This document shows positions 26,853 to 35,739 of a DNA stretch of 64,000 bases, one piece after another (position 1 is the stretch's first letter; the number at the start of each line of letters is the position of its first letter). The stretch lies in the NCBI GenBank assembly GCA_002368645.1, contig DFEE01000010.1:1-64000 (forward strand). Reading direction: 5' to 3'. Made by a program: the position numbers and the translations under genes. The notes below the pieces were generated by a model. It saw only the letters and a list, made by a program, of their open reading frames with translations, made no database searches and was not told the origin of the DNA. Source of the stretch: Bacteroidales bacterium UBA3810 (GTDB lineage: Bacteria; Bacteroidota; Bacteroidia; Bacteroidales; Paludibacteraceae).

Positions 26853-27158
26853 ATGGAAGCAATTTTCAAATTAATTAAAGAGAGGATAGCAACATGTGTT
26901 AAAAATGGTGATATGTTTGCTCTACCGTCAGAAGTAGAAAAATATGTTACCAGTCATGAAGATATTAAGCCTACAGGCTCCATTCTTGCTGGAGATTTAT
27001 GGCGTTTAGAAGAAGGAGAAAATTGGCTAGAAATAGAATATTGTTCAAAGGACAAATGTCGAGTATTTCAAGTCAATCCAGATCGAAGTTACATAAGCAT
27101 AAGAGGTAATATTCCACAAGAAGTGTTGTATTCATATTCATGGGATGAAAAATATTGA
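26853..27158 (+). CDS. hypothetical protein, 101 residues
   Basis: This is a 101-residue soluble protein with no signal or membrane segment. It starts MEAIFKLIKERIATCV and is rich in charged residues (LWRLEEGENWLEIEY, CSKDKCRVFQVNPDRSY). I do not recognise a family. It lies 15 bases before the nucleotidyltransferase gene in the same orientation and shares the low G+C of the cassette. It could be a partner or regulator of the next two genes. Its own start is preceded by an A-rich 107-base gap. Confidence 0.65.
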   Translation: MEAIFKLIKERIATCVKNGDMFALPSEVEKYVTSHEDIKPTGSILAGDLWRLEEGENWLEIEYCSKDKCRVFQVNPDRSYISIRGNIPQEVLYSYSWDEKY

Positions 27159-27173
27159 TAATTAAGATATTTG

Positions 27174-27881
27174 ATGCACTCAGGAAAAAAAATATATAGC
27201 CGTCAATGGATAGAAGCTCAATCACAGGCTTTTAGGGACGCTTTTGAGCGCCACTATGTTAATTCCGGCATCGTGGCTGATTTGGATAAGATGGCTAAAT
27301 CGCGTAAAAGAGTATATATATTCAGTGGTGTAATCCGTGATTTTTTCTTAAATATTGATGAAGTTTCAAGAGATGTGGATATAGTTTTATCTGGAAATAC
27401 TCTTGATAATGTGCTGACAGATGGATTGAAATTTATTAATCAATTTGGAGGTGCAAAAGTGCAGAAAAACGGATTGACAATAGATGTATGGTGCTTACCT
27501 GCTACGTGGGGTATCCGTAGAAAAAAAGCGCAGCCTACACCAGATGAACTGATACTTACTTCGTTCTTTAATTTCTCATCCATTGTGTATGATTACAAGA
27601 ATAATCAATTCATCGTAGGTGATGCTTTTTTGGAATTTATGAATAGTCATACCTTGGATTATGTGTATGAAGAAAACCCTTATCCTGATTTATGTGTGGT
27701 GAATACATTATATTATTCTCAGAAACTCAATTGCGGTATATCCGATCGGTTAAAATCATGGATAAGACAGCATGGAAAGGGAACTTTGTTTCATGAATAT
27801 GAAGAGGTTCAAATGAAGCATTTTGGAAGAGTGCTATATAATAACAACACAATAGAAGAATTTATTAAATCAATTTGTTGA
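27174..27881 (+). CDS. nucleotidyltransferase of the poly(A)-polymerase/CCA-enzyme head type
   Basis: This 235-residue protein holds the pol-beta-like nucleotidyltransferase fold: YIFSGVIRDFFLN (residues 48-60), matching the GGxVRD helix of CCA-adding enzymes, then the metal pair DVD at 67-69 (SRDVDIVLSG), and a third acidic residue in LTIDVW (D104). The catalytic carboxylates look intact. Unlike the cca gene at 43.9 kb it lacks the HD and tRNA-binding domains, so it is a stand-alone NTase. The stop is one base before the start of the dGTPase-like gene. Substrate and product are unknown. A function in tRNA, nucleotide or toxin chemistry is inference. Confidence 0.75.
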   Translation: MHSGKKIYSRQWIEAQSQAFRDAFERHYVNSGIVADLDKMAKSRKRVYIFSGVIRDFFLNIDEVSRDVDIVLSGNTLDNVLTDGLKFINQFGGAKVQKNGLTIDVWCLPATWGIRRKKAQPTPDELILTSFFNFSSIVYDYKNNQFIVGDAFLEFMNSHTLDYVYEENPYPDLCVVNTLYYSQKLNCGISDRLKSWIRQHGKGTLFHEYEEVQMKHFGRVLYNNNTIEEFIKSIC

Positions 27882-27882
27882 T

Positions 27883-29361
27883 ATGTATAAAATTGATTGG
27901 GAAAAATATTTGTCTTATGAAAGAGACCGTAAACCCAATAGTAAAACAGGTCATCAGCATGAGGCGGGGGACGCGGATATGCGTAGTGAATACGATAGCG
28001 ATTTTGGTAGAGTAATTTTCTGTACTGCAGCTAGACGTATGCATGATAAAACTCAGGTGTTTCCTCTTACAAGCGGAGATTCAGTTCATACACGTTTGAC
28101 TCATTCTCTGGAAGTGATGAACATTGCAGTTTCTTTAGGAAGTAGTTTGTGCCGTAATGAAGATTTTATTAGTACGTATGGTGAAAAAGAATCATTTGAG
28201 TTAGAGCAGAAGTTATGCGCAATTTTAAAAACAGCAGCATTCGTTCATGATATAGGTAATCCTCCCTTCGGACATTATGGTGAAGATACAATACAAAAAT
28301 ATTTTGATGGTTTAAATTTATGTTCCAACAGAAAGGATTGGGGAGCAGCAGAATTAGCATTCTGTGAGGCTCATAGAGCTGATTTTACGCAATATGATGG
28401 TAATGCTGAAGGTTTTAGGATATTGACGAAAGGGCAATATTTAGGGGATTTACATGGATTAAACCTAACATTTGCAGCATTAGGTGCGTATTTGAAATAT
28501 CCCAATGAGGGAGACAAAGATAAAGGGGGATACGTGGGGAAACATAAACATGGAATATTTGCTACTGAGCATGATGTGTTTCAAAAAGTAGTAAAAGCAT
28601 GTAATATGCAAAAATCAGATGGTAAAATAATGCGCCATCCATTGTCTTTTCTTGTAGAGGCAGCTGATTCGATTTGTTATACAGCGATGGATTTGGAAGA
28701 TGGTATAAATGCTGGAAAGATTACGTTAGAACAGATATATCAATGGGTTGATAATTTCATTAATCATGCTGTGAACCATGAGGTGTTCTCACAAGAAATG
28801 TTGGTTGAAGATGGTAAATTTAGTTTGAAGAAACTGCTGAAACTAAAAGATGTACCATATAAAAAGAAAAATGATGTTAACTTCCGAGTTGCACTTATTG
28901 GTTATTTTGTTAATCATACACTGAATACATTTATTAAAAATCTACAAGAAATAGATGCCGGAATATATAACAAAGAACTATTAGAGGATGATTCTTTAAT
29001 GGTGTATGAGGCCTTAAAGAAATATGAAAGTGAGAAGTTGTTTACTGATAAATCTATTGTGTCTGCTGAGTTGACCGGTCGTTCAGTCCTTAATGGGTTG
29101 CTGGATATTGTTTTAGAAAAGGTACTTATAGTTGACCCTGGAAAAGATGACCGTATTTATCGAATGATGTCGGATTCGGGGTTGAAATTGGTTCATCATG
29201 AGTGCGGGTTGTATGATCCAGATAATGATTCCGAGTTTAAACTTAGAATTAAGGAACTTCCGCTGTATAATCGCTTACGTCTTGTAGTTGATTGGATATC
29301 CGGCATGACTGATAAGTATGCGTTAGATACCTATCAAAAGTTAAGTGGAATAAAGTTGTAA
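27883..29361 (+). CDS. HD-domain dGTPase-like phosphohydrolase
   Basis: This 492-residue protein of the Dgt/SAMHD1-type HD superfamily has the signature residues in place: RRMHDKTQVFPL, RLTHSLEVMNIA (H74), and FVHDIGNPPFGHYGE (H122, D123, H131). Such enzymes split dNTPs to nucleoside and triphosphate. It is co-oriented with and 1 base from the nucleotidyltransferase, and a 60-residue zinc ribbon follows 20 bases later. Family members act in nucleotide-pool control, and dGTPases are known to protect cells from phage by depleting dGTP. The pairing with a stand-alone NTase suggests a defence role, which the sequence alone does not prove. Confidence 0.9.
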   Translation: MYKIDWEKYLSYERDRKPNSKTGHQHEAGDADMRSEYDSDFGRVIFCTAARRMHDKTQVFPLTSGDSVHTRLTHSLEVMNIAVSLGSSLCRNEDFISTYGEKESFELEQKLCAILKTAAFVHDIGNPPFGHYGEDTIQKYFDGLNLCSNRKDWGAAELAFCEAHRADFTQYDGNAEGFRILTKGQYLGDLHGLNLTFAALGAYLKYPNEGDKDKGGYVGKHKHGIFATEHDVFQKVVKACNMQKSDGKIMRHPLSFLVEAADSICYTAMDLEDGINAGKITLEQIYQWVDNFINHAVNHEVFSQEMLVEDGKFSLKKLLKLKDVPYKKKNDVNFRVALIGYFVNHTLNTFIKNLQEIDAGIYNKELLEDDSLMVYEALKKYESEKLFTDKSIVSAELTGRSVLNGLLDIVLEKVLIVDPGKDDRIYRMMSDSGLKLVHHECGLYDPDNDSEFKLRIKELPLYNRLRLVVDWISGMTDKYALDTYQKLSGIKL

Positions 29362-29381
29362 TAGTTAAATAATTTGGAGAT

Positions 29382-29564
29382 ATGCCAAGTAAATATTCAG
29401 AAGAAGTAGTATGCCCCCAATGTGGAGCAAAAATTAAAGTAGTAGTTACGAACGGAGTATGGCCGATGCGTAGTATTGAAACAGGTGAATGCCCAAAATG
29501 TGGAACGGAGGTAATAAGAAAGAATATTACGGGTGATATTGAAGTGGAGTTGGTAGAAGAATGA
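29382..29564 (+). CDS. small zinc-ribbon protein
   Basis: This 60-residue protein has two CxxC knuckles, CPQC at about 11-14 and CPKC at about 38-41, spaced as in a rubredoxin-like zinc ribbon. It ends in an acidic tail (IEVELVEE). It follows the dGTPase-like gene by 20 bases in the same orientation and has the same AT-rich composition. It may be a nucleic-acid-binding or regulatory partner of the cassette. The exact family is not known to me. Confidence 0.75.
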   Translation: MPSKYSEEVVCPQCGAKIKVVVTNGVWPMRSIETGECPKCGTEVIRKNITGDIEVELVEE

Positions 29565-29633
29565 ACCCCTTATCCTCTCGTATCTGTCCCGTATGTCTCT
29601 AGTAAGTGGCGAGTAAAGAAGTAAATAGAAAAA

Positions 29634-29738
29634 ATGCAAAGATCACTACATATCATAATGCCGATGGCAGGAGAAAGAAGTCGATTCTTGAAAGAAGGAT
29701 GGACAACTCCGAAACCGAAGGGAAATATTAAAATATGA
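29634..29738 (+). pseudogene. 5-prime stub of a sugar nucleotidyltransferase, overlapping the next start
   Basis: A 34-residue ORF contains IIMPMAGERSRFLKEGWTTP followed by KPK. This is the N-terminal nucleotide-binding signature of GlmU/RfbA-like NTP transferases (PMAGxGSRF..G...PKP). It then switches to an unrelated GNIKI and stops. Its TGA overlaps the ATG of the next gene (ATGA at 29735-29738), so translation of the stub would be coupled to the iron-sulfur/acyltransferase gene. The glycine usual in the loop (GEG) is arginine here (GER), consistent with a decaying copy. It lies exactly at the join between the dGTPase cassette and the glycan operon. Confidence 0.7.
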
Positions 29739-31534
29739 TAAACATCAAAAATAAAATAGACTGTTGCGGATGCAATGCGTGCGGAGATGTCTGTGCGTAT
29801 GGAGCAATCACGTTCAAGACCGATAACGAGGGCTTTTGGTATCCGGAGGTAGATGCATCCAAATGCACAAACTGTGGGCTGTGTGAGAAAGTGTGCCCTG
29901 TGTTACATAAGACATCAAAAAGCGCTGATACGCCTCTCGTTTATGGCGCCTATTCGAAGAATGAGGCAGTTCGTCTTGACTCGACATCTGGAGGTATATT
30001 CTCGGAACTGGCTAATTATGTTTTCAAGGAAGGTGGTTTTGTTGGTGGGGCTGTCTATAACAAAGATCATACGGTCTCACAAATAATCACGCAAAATCAA
30101 GACTTACTACCGCAATTACGTAGTAGCAAATATCTCCAGAGCAATGCACAAGGTGTGTATAAACAAATATCAGTCGAGTTGAAAGCTGGTCATAAAGTAT
30201 TATTCTGTGGCACACCATGTCAAATTCATGCGCTAAAAAATTACTTACCGGAGAAGCTTCAAACAAATCTTACAACTATAGATTTTATTTGTCGTGGCGT
30301 TAATTCTCCTAAGGTTTGGCTCAAGTATATAGAAATGCTTGAGAAGCAATATAATTCAAGAGCTGTAGAGATTAAAGCCAAGAATAAGAAATGGGGATGG
30401 CATCGCTTCTCTATGCGCGTGAATTTTGAGAATGGTCAGGAATACTGCGAGGATAGATATACGGATTTGTTCTTTGTGGGATATTTACAAGCCGGAAATT
30501 TCTGTCGTCCGTCATGTTATCAATGCCAATTCAAAGGGTTAACTCATGCTGCCGATATAACTTTTGCAGATTTTTGGAATATCAATGAATATGATTCTTC
30601 CATGGATCAAGATAAAGGTACTTCCTTGGTATTACTTAATTCTGAAAAGGGAGAAAAACTTTTTGATAATATAAAGGAGAATATCGTTTACAAGCAATTC
30701 GCATTAGATGTTTTGAAGAACAAATCGGGAGTGTATACTTCTGTCGATGCAAAAGTGAATAGTAGAGATGCTTTCTTTTTAGCACTTGATCAAAAAAGTT
30801 TTGACCAAGTATCTAAAGAATATTTCACAAAGCAACAGTCTGCTAATAATATATCTTATGTTCGTCGATTATTGCGACATCTTAAGAATTTATGGAGGCA
30901 TTGGGGCGAAATGCATTTTTCTTTGTTTAGATTTTGTCAATATGTCAATTTGAATTACTTCTCGAATCAAATTAGAAGAATTAATAAAAGTTATGTAATA
31001 CCTTTGTCAGACGCAATAATCCAAATAGATAATGGAGCGAGGATAATTATTAATGGGAAATTACGCATAGGTAATCAGCAAGTTCGTGGTGCAAGGCAGC
31101 AAACACGAATTTGGTTAGAAGAGGGTGCAGAACTTATTATAAGGGGAAACTTTGCGATAGGTGCTGATAGCTATATCCGAGTCTATAAGAATAGCAAGCT
31201 TATCCTACACAACGGCTTCTTTAATGAACATGTACAAGTCACAGCCGGTGATACCATTGAGATTGGTAATGGCTGTGCTATTGGACGTGACGTAGTTATC
31301 CGCTCATACGATGGGCATTCGGTTAAAGATGAACATTTCAAAATTTGTAAGCCTGTCTCAATAGGCGAGCATGTCTGGATTGGACAAGGGGCAAATATCT
31401 TGAAGGGTGTAAATGTAGGAGATGGAGCAATTATTGCAGCCAATGCGGTGGTAACGAAAGATGTACCTGCGCATTGTGCTGTTGCCGGTAATCCTGCAAA
31501 AATAGTTAAAGAAAATATACTATGGGAAGAATAA
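29735..31534 (+). CDS. fused 4Fe-4S/FrhB-type oxidoreductase and hexapeptide acyltransferase
   Basis: This 599-residue two-part protein begins with a dicluster ferredoxin domain (CCGCNACGDVC and CTNCGLCEKVCP, about residues 10-55). A F420-dehydrogenase beta-like (FrhB/FdhB) domain follows with STSGGIFSELANYVF, VLFCGTPCQIHAL and FADFWNINEYD, up to about residue 360. After a basic linker, the last 190 residues are a left-handed beta-helix acyltransferase (IGNGCAIGRDVVIRS, IGEHVWIGQGANILKG, AVAGNPAKIVKEN). In polysaccharide loci the first part usually sits beside a pyruvyltransferase, as here, with the acyltransferase as a separate gene. The fusion is unusual. It is the first intact gene of the glycan operon. 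Confidence 0.85.
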   Translation: MINIKNKIDCCGCNACGDVCAYGAITFKTDNEGFWYPEVDASKCTNCGLCEKVCPVLHKTSKSADTPLVYGAYSKNEAVRLDSTSGGIFSELANYVFKEGGFVGGAVYNKDHTVSQIITQNQDLLPQLRSSKYLQSNAQGVYKQISVELKAGHKVLFCGTPCQIHALKNYLPEKLQTNLTTIDFICRGVNSPKVWLKYIEMLEKQYNSRAVEIKAKNKKWGWHRFSMRVNFENGQEYCEDRYTDLFFVGYLQAGNFCRPSCYQCQFKGLTHAADITFADFWNINEYDSSMDQDKGTSLVLLNSEKGEKLFDNIKENIVYKQFALDVLKNKSGVYTSVDAKVNSRDAFFLALDQKSFDQVSKEYFTKQQSANNISYVRRLLRHLKNLWRHWGEMHFSLFRFCQYVNLNYFSNQIRRINKSYVIPLSDAIIQIDNGARIIINGKLRIGNQQVRGARQQTRIWLEEGAELIIRGNFAIGADSYIRVYKNSKLILHNGFFNEHVQVTAGDTIEIGNGCAIGRDVVIRSYDGHSVKDEHFKICKPVSIGEHVWIGQGANILKGVNVGDGAIIAANAVVTKDVPAHCAVAGNPAKIVKENILWEE

Positions 31535-32370
31535 TTCGTAATATTAAAAAGGTAAGGCAGTTAATATCTGATTTTAGGCAATATCGAAAGCGCCGAGGAA
31601 TATATACTTGTAGTGTGTCGTATTTTGTTGATAATAAGCGCTTTAGTAGGGGTGTGGTTCTTGTTTCCGGAGGCACAAGCGGCATTGGCTTGGCTGCTGC
31701 ACGTATGTTCCTTTTAGAGGGTGCAAAAGTCATTATAGCAGCTCGTAATCAATCAAAATTGGATAAAATCATAAATGAGGAAAATAATCCCAATCTTTCT
31801 GCTATCCAGTTAGATGTGTCAGACATATCCTCCTTTCCTATGAAACTTCTAAATGCATCGGAGATATTTGGAGATATAAATATATTTGTGAATTGTGCTG
31901 GAGTGTATGAAACTCCACAAGAATATATGACATTATCTGATAAATATGAATATATCATGAATATTAATCATAAAGGAATGTATGGAGCGAATTTGGCAGA
32001 GTGTGAATATTTGAAGCAATGTAATATCAAAGGAAAAATAATAAACATTTCTTCAGTCGCGGGCGAGCAATACCATTGTACACCATATGCATTATCAAAG
32101 TGGGGGGTGAATGTCATTACAAAGGCTTTAGCTATGCAGATGGCAGAGTATGGAATATGTATAAATGCTGTTGCTCCGGGTAATGTACCGACAAATATAT
32201 CTCAATGGCATAGAGAACTGGATAGAAATAATTTATATACAGAACAGCATAGGAATCATCGTTTGGTTTTGCCGGAAGAAGTGGCAAGCTTGATTTTATT
32301 CCTTGCGAGCGATAGTGCAAATAGCATAATAGGTCAAGTTATAGGAATAGATGGAGGTTTTATTAAATAG
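31522..32370 (+). CDS. short-chain dehydrogenase/reductase (SDR)
   Basis: This 282-residue classical SDR has the NAD(P) motif SGGTSGIGLAAARMF, the NAG-type motif FVNCAGVYE, and a catalytic serine in NISSVAG with the pair YALSK (Y and K in YxxxK). The C-terminal IIGQVIGIDGGFIK is standard for 3-ketoacyl reductase-like SDRs. A 40-residue basic N-terminal extension precedes the Rossmann fold. It overlaps the previous gene by 13 bases. In this context it may modify a nucleotide sugar or acyl group of the glycan; the substrate is not readable from the sequence. Confidence 0.88.
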   Translation: MGRIIRNIKKVRQLISDFRQYRKRRGIYTCSVSYFVDNKRFSRGVVLVSGGTSGIGLAAARMFLLEGAKVIIAARNQSKLDKIINEENNPNLSAIQLDVSDISSFPMKLLNASEIFGDINIFVNCAGVYETPQEYMTLSDKYEYIMNINHKGMYGANLAECEYLKQCNIKGKIINISSVAGEQYHCTPYALSKWGVNVITKALAMQMAEYGICINAVAPGNVPTNISQWHRELDRNNLYTEQHRNHRLVLPEEVASLILFLASDSANSIIGQVIGIDGGFIK

Positions 32371-33286
32371 TTTTGAAGTATTCGTAGTTCCATTCTTACG
32401 TAAAACAATCTGGTGGGAAAATAATATGAATGGGGCTGAATGTTTGATGCGAATTGCTAATACGGCACACGGGGGGGGGTATTCGCTGTGTAACATCGGG
32501 AGCAGTCCTGCGATGTATGCGTTTGAATATATGGATGGCGAAGGAATAAATTTGTCAATAGGGCGTTCCTGTTTAGATATGGATCTTGAAATGCTGAAAG
32601 CTTATTCCTATTTATTGCAGCCTCATGCAAAAGTCATAATACCAATAGCTCCGTTCTATTCTATATTGGGGAATTATACGGACACAATGACGCAGTTTGA
32701 TATTTACAAATATTATCGGGTATTAAAGCATATTCAAGCCTATAAAGAATCAATGTTAGAATCATTAAATGGCTTTATAAATACCAAGACGATTAAGAAA
32801 TATCTGAAGTATTTGTATCACGATGTAGAAAAGGATACCAGAAAATTCCAAACAGAACAACAGTATTCAGTAGAAGAATTAGAAACCAATGCTCAAAATT
32901 ATATAAAAGGATGGCTTAGCGAATTTATGATAGACAGTTTAGATGCGCCATTAACAAATGAGAACACAAAACGACGTTTAGAATCGACTATACATTTACA
33001 AAGAATTATTGACTATTGTAACGACAATCACTTTCGACCTGTTTTAGTTCTCCTTCCAATGACTGAGCATTTGCTAAAAAGGATGGGACCAGAGTTTAGA
33101 GAAATATATATATACTCATTTCTAAATCCAGTCATTGACTCCACAGGAGTTCCCTGTATTAACTACATAGAAGATAATCGTTTTATAGATGATAAATATT
33201 ACTGCAATGCACTTTTTCTGAATCGCACAGGAGCAAAATATTTTACGAAAAAAATACTTTTAGATATTGATTTGATTTTACAATGA
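32351..33286 (+). CDS. SGNH-hydrolase-like protein with a poly-G tract
   Basis: This 311-residue soluble protein has SLCNIGSSPAMYAFEYM near the N-terminus, which resembles block I of SGNH/DltD-like proteins (GSS), a parallel-beta core segment RPVLVLLPM, and a C-terminal CNALFLNRTGAKYFT that resembles the D-HLN-x-GA-x-FT block, though the block V aspartate/histidine is not conserved (N and F instead). It may act in acyl transfer with the neighbouring acyltransferase, or be inactive. Nine G in a row at 32471-32479 sit at about residue 41. The start at 32351 overlaps the SDR; the ATG at 32426 is an alternative. Confidence 0.55.
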   Translation: MEVLLNSFEVFVVPFLRKTIWWENNMNGAECLMRIANTAHGGGYSLCNIGSSPAMYAFEYMDGEGINLSIGRSCLDMDLEMLKAYSYLLQPHAKVIIPIAPFYSILGNYTDTMTQFDIYKYYRVLKHIQAYKESMLESLNGFINTKTIKKYLKYLYHDVEKDTRKFQTEQQYSVEELETNAQNYIKGWLSEFMIDSLDAPLTNENTKRRLESTIHLQRIIDYCNDNHFRPVLVLLPMTEHLLKRMGPEFREIYIYSFLNPVIDSTGVPCINYIEDNRFIDDKYYCNALFLNRTGAKYFTKKILLDIDLILQ

Positions 33287-34467
33287 AATTAGGCAAAAAT
33301 AAAATAGGAATAATAACCTACTGGGAGTCCAATGACAACTATGGACAGCAATTGCAGTGTTGGGCATTGCAGCATTTCCTATGTGAGCGAGGCTATGATG
33401 CTTTCTTGATTCGTCAGTATGTGTGGCCTGAGCAGCATAGAAATAACAAAAGAGGTGTTAAGCGGATTAAACAAGGAATGAAAGATGCAATTGCTTACAT
33501 TCTTTACACTACCAATCTTGCATATAAACACTATGTGTATAAAAGATTTGCTTTTTGTTTGGACAAAGAAGTTTGCCGCCGTCAGTTCCCTGAATTTCGC
33601 AAAGAGCATTTAAAGATGTCAAAGATATATGATCATCCCGAAAAACTGGTGTCGCATTCACCTAAAGCAGATGTTTATATCACAGGAAGTGACCAAGTCT
33701 GGAATTATACAATGCCGGATGCTCCTCTCAGAAACTTTTTCTTACAATTTGGGACTGCATCAACTAAACGTATAGCTTATGCACCAAGTATTGGGCATGC
33801 ATCTCTAACAGAAGAAATGAAGTCAATATTCAAACAGTATCTGAGTAAGTTTGATGCGATTTCAGTACGCGAGAAATCAGCTATATCAATGTTAAAAGAG
33901 ATCGGATGTGATGCGGAGTGCGTTCTTGATCCAACTATGCTGTTAGAAGCAACAGATTATTTACGATTAACATCTAATGTGAAGGGCAAAGAGAGCGTGT
34001 TTATATATAGTATGAATTATATTTCTGCTAATGATATTCCTTTTGATGCAATAAAGACATTTGCAGAAAAACAACATCTACCGATTATTGTGACACCGAG
34101 TAGTGGTTACGTTCCGGCAAAGGAATTGTTTGAAGGTGTTGAGTATTGCTACGCCACCATTTCGCAATGGATTCAGTATATTGCTAATGCAAAACTTGTA
34201 GTAACCGCCAGTTTTCATGGGATAGTGTTTTCTATTCTTTTTCATCGTCCGTTTTTATATACTCCGTTAAAAGGCGAACATGTAGGAAGTAATAATCGAG
34301 TGTTGGATTTGTTGAACAACTTAGGATTACAAGAACGAGTGCTATCAGAAGAGCAATCGTTTGAGGATTATGTTAATCGGCAGATTAAATGGGAAGATGT
34401 AGATTCCAAATTATGTCTTCAAAAAATATCATCTATTTTGTATTTAACAAATAGCATAGAATTATGA
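33283..34467 (+). CDS. polysaccharide pyruvyl transferase family protein
   Basis: This 394-residue protein belongs to the WcaK/CsaB pyruvyltransferase family, which adds pyruvate ketals to surface-glycan sugars. It begins KIGIITYWESNDNYGQQLQCWAL, the family's N-terminal pattern with GQ and W, and then has ADVYITGSDQVWNY, RIAYAPSIGH, and DAISVREKSAISMLKEIGC. The C-terminal half contains TASFHGIVFSILFHRPFLY, the substrate-site pattern. ATGA overlaps join it to the genes on both sides. Its partner in many loci is the FrhB-type protein, which is the first gene of this operon. Confidence 0.9.
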   Translation: MKLGKNKIGIITYWESNDNYGQQLQCWALQHFLCERGYDAFLIRQYVWPEQHRNNKRGVKRIKQGMKDAIAYILYTTNLAYKHYVYKRFAFCLDKEVCRRQFPEFRKEHLKMSKIYDHPEKLVSHSPKADVYITGSDQVWNYTMPDAPLRNFFLQFGTASTKRIAYAPSIGHASLTEEMKSIFKQYLSKFDAISVREKSAISMLKEIGCDAECVLDPTMLLEATDYLRLTSNVKGKESVFIYSMNYISANDIPFDAIKTFAEKQHLPIIVTPSSGYVPAKELFEGVEYCYATISQWIQYIANAKLVVTASFHGIVFSILFHRPFLYTPLKGEHVGSNNRVLDLLNNLGLQERVLSEEQSFEDYVNRQIKWEDVDSKLCLQKISSILYLTNSIEL

Positions 34468-35732
34468 ATTTACTTATAGATTTTGTAACTTTACGGCTAA
34501 AAACAGGAGCCGGTGAATATGGACGCTATTTTATAATGGAGTTAGTGCGTCTTAAAAAAGCGCACCAACTTGATGACATAAATATATATGCATTATATGA
34601 TTCCAGAACTCCGATTACATATACTGATATGCAGGAAGAAAATCTTGCTACGTTATGTCCTATACAATATGTTGATATCGCTAAATCATCGATATGCGAT
34701 ATAGTATTAGATTATAAAATTGATAGATTCTTTATTATATGTGCCCAATATTTAGGTATTTATCCTGAAATAGAAAATTTACAATGTGAAATAGTATGCG
34801 TATTTCATGATCTTTTTGAGCAGGAATGTTATTATAACTTCATAAATGAATACGTTTATAATATAAACCACGGTCACACTCTAAATGCATCAATAAAAAA
34901 TGCGGGTCGTTTATCTTTTTATAAATATCCACAGGGAATTGTCAAAAAGTGTGCGATTCTTTTAAGAATTACAAAAAGGATTCTTACAGATAGTTTACAC
35001 GATGAATATAAACAATCATTGTATCGTCTAGAACCAATTATTAACTTACTAAAGAAAAATTCCAAAGTACAGGTTATCGCGGTTTCAGATTACACAAAAG
35101 CTTCTTTAATATATAATTACGGATTGTCAGAAGAATCAATAAGTGTATATTATTCTCCTCATAGAATATATGAAAAGGAGGATGGAGTAATATCAAACAA
35201 AACATTAAAAGAAGTGATAGCATCGGGCAAAAAATACTTTTTGATGGTTAGTGCTAATAGAGAATTGAAGAATCCTAAGAAAGTGGTACATGCATTCAAG
35301 CAATATGCCAGAAGTCATCCCGAATCATATCTCCTTGTTATTGGCTATCCAAATGCTACTGAATGTGAAAACATCATTAATTTAGATTTCTTAACTGACA
35401 ATGATTTGGCTCTAGCATACCAGAATTGTCATGCACTCATATACCCATCTTTTTTTGAAGGATTTGGTTATCCTCCGGTGGAAGCGATGTATTATGGTAA
35501 GCCCATCTTATGCACAAACACAACATCATTGCCAGAAATATTAGGTACCGCACCAATATATTTTTCTCCGTTTTATGAAACTGGAATATTCAACGCATTA
35601 TTGACTTTTGAAAGCCGCGATTATGAAGAATTATCAACTAAATCGAAGTCGCAATATAAGAAGATTGCAAAAAGACAAAAAAATGATGCGGCTCTTTTGA
35701 TAAATACCGTAACCGGAAAATATAGAGAGTGA
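34464..35732 (+). CDS. glycosyltransferase family 4 (GT-B)
   Basis: This 422-residue GT-B glycosyltransferase has an N-terminal domain starting MNLLIDFVTLRLKTGAGEYG (the GxGEYG-type acceptor loop). Its C-terminal donor domain has YFLMVSANRELKNPKKV, the nucleotide-sugar site HALIYPSFFEGFGYPPVEAM (with the conserved EGFGxPxxEA), and NTTSLPEILG. It retains the E-x7-E signature of GT4 enzymes. It should add one sugar to the repeat unit on the cytoplasmic side; donor and acceptor are unknown. It overlaps the pyruvyltransferase stop by 4 bases and is followed after 7 bases by the kinase-like gene. Confidence 0.9.
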   Translation: MNLLIDFVTLRLKTGAGEYGRYFIMELVRLKKAHQLDDINIYALYDSRTPITYTDMQEENLATLCPIQYVDIAKSSICDIVLDYKIDRFFIICAQYLGIYPEIENLQCEIVCVFHDLFEQECYYNFINEYVYNINHGHTLNASIKNAGRLSFYKYPQGIVKKCAILLRITKRILTDSLHDEYKQSLYRLEPIINLLKKNSKVQVIAVSDYTKASLIYNYGLSEESISVYYSPHRIYEKEDGVISNKTLKEVIASGKKYFLMVSANRELKNPKKVVHAFKQYARSHPESYLLVIGYPNATECENIINLDFLTDNDLALAYQNCHALIYPSFFEGFGYPPVEAMYYGKPILCTNTTSLPEILGTAPIYFSPFYETGIFNALLTFESRDYEELSTKSKSQYKKIAKRQKNDAALLINTVTGKYRE

Positions 35733-35739
35733 GGTAAAT

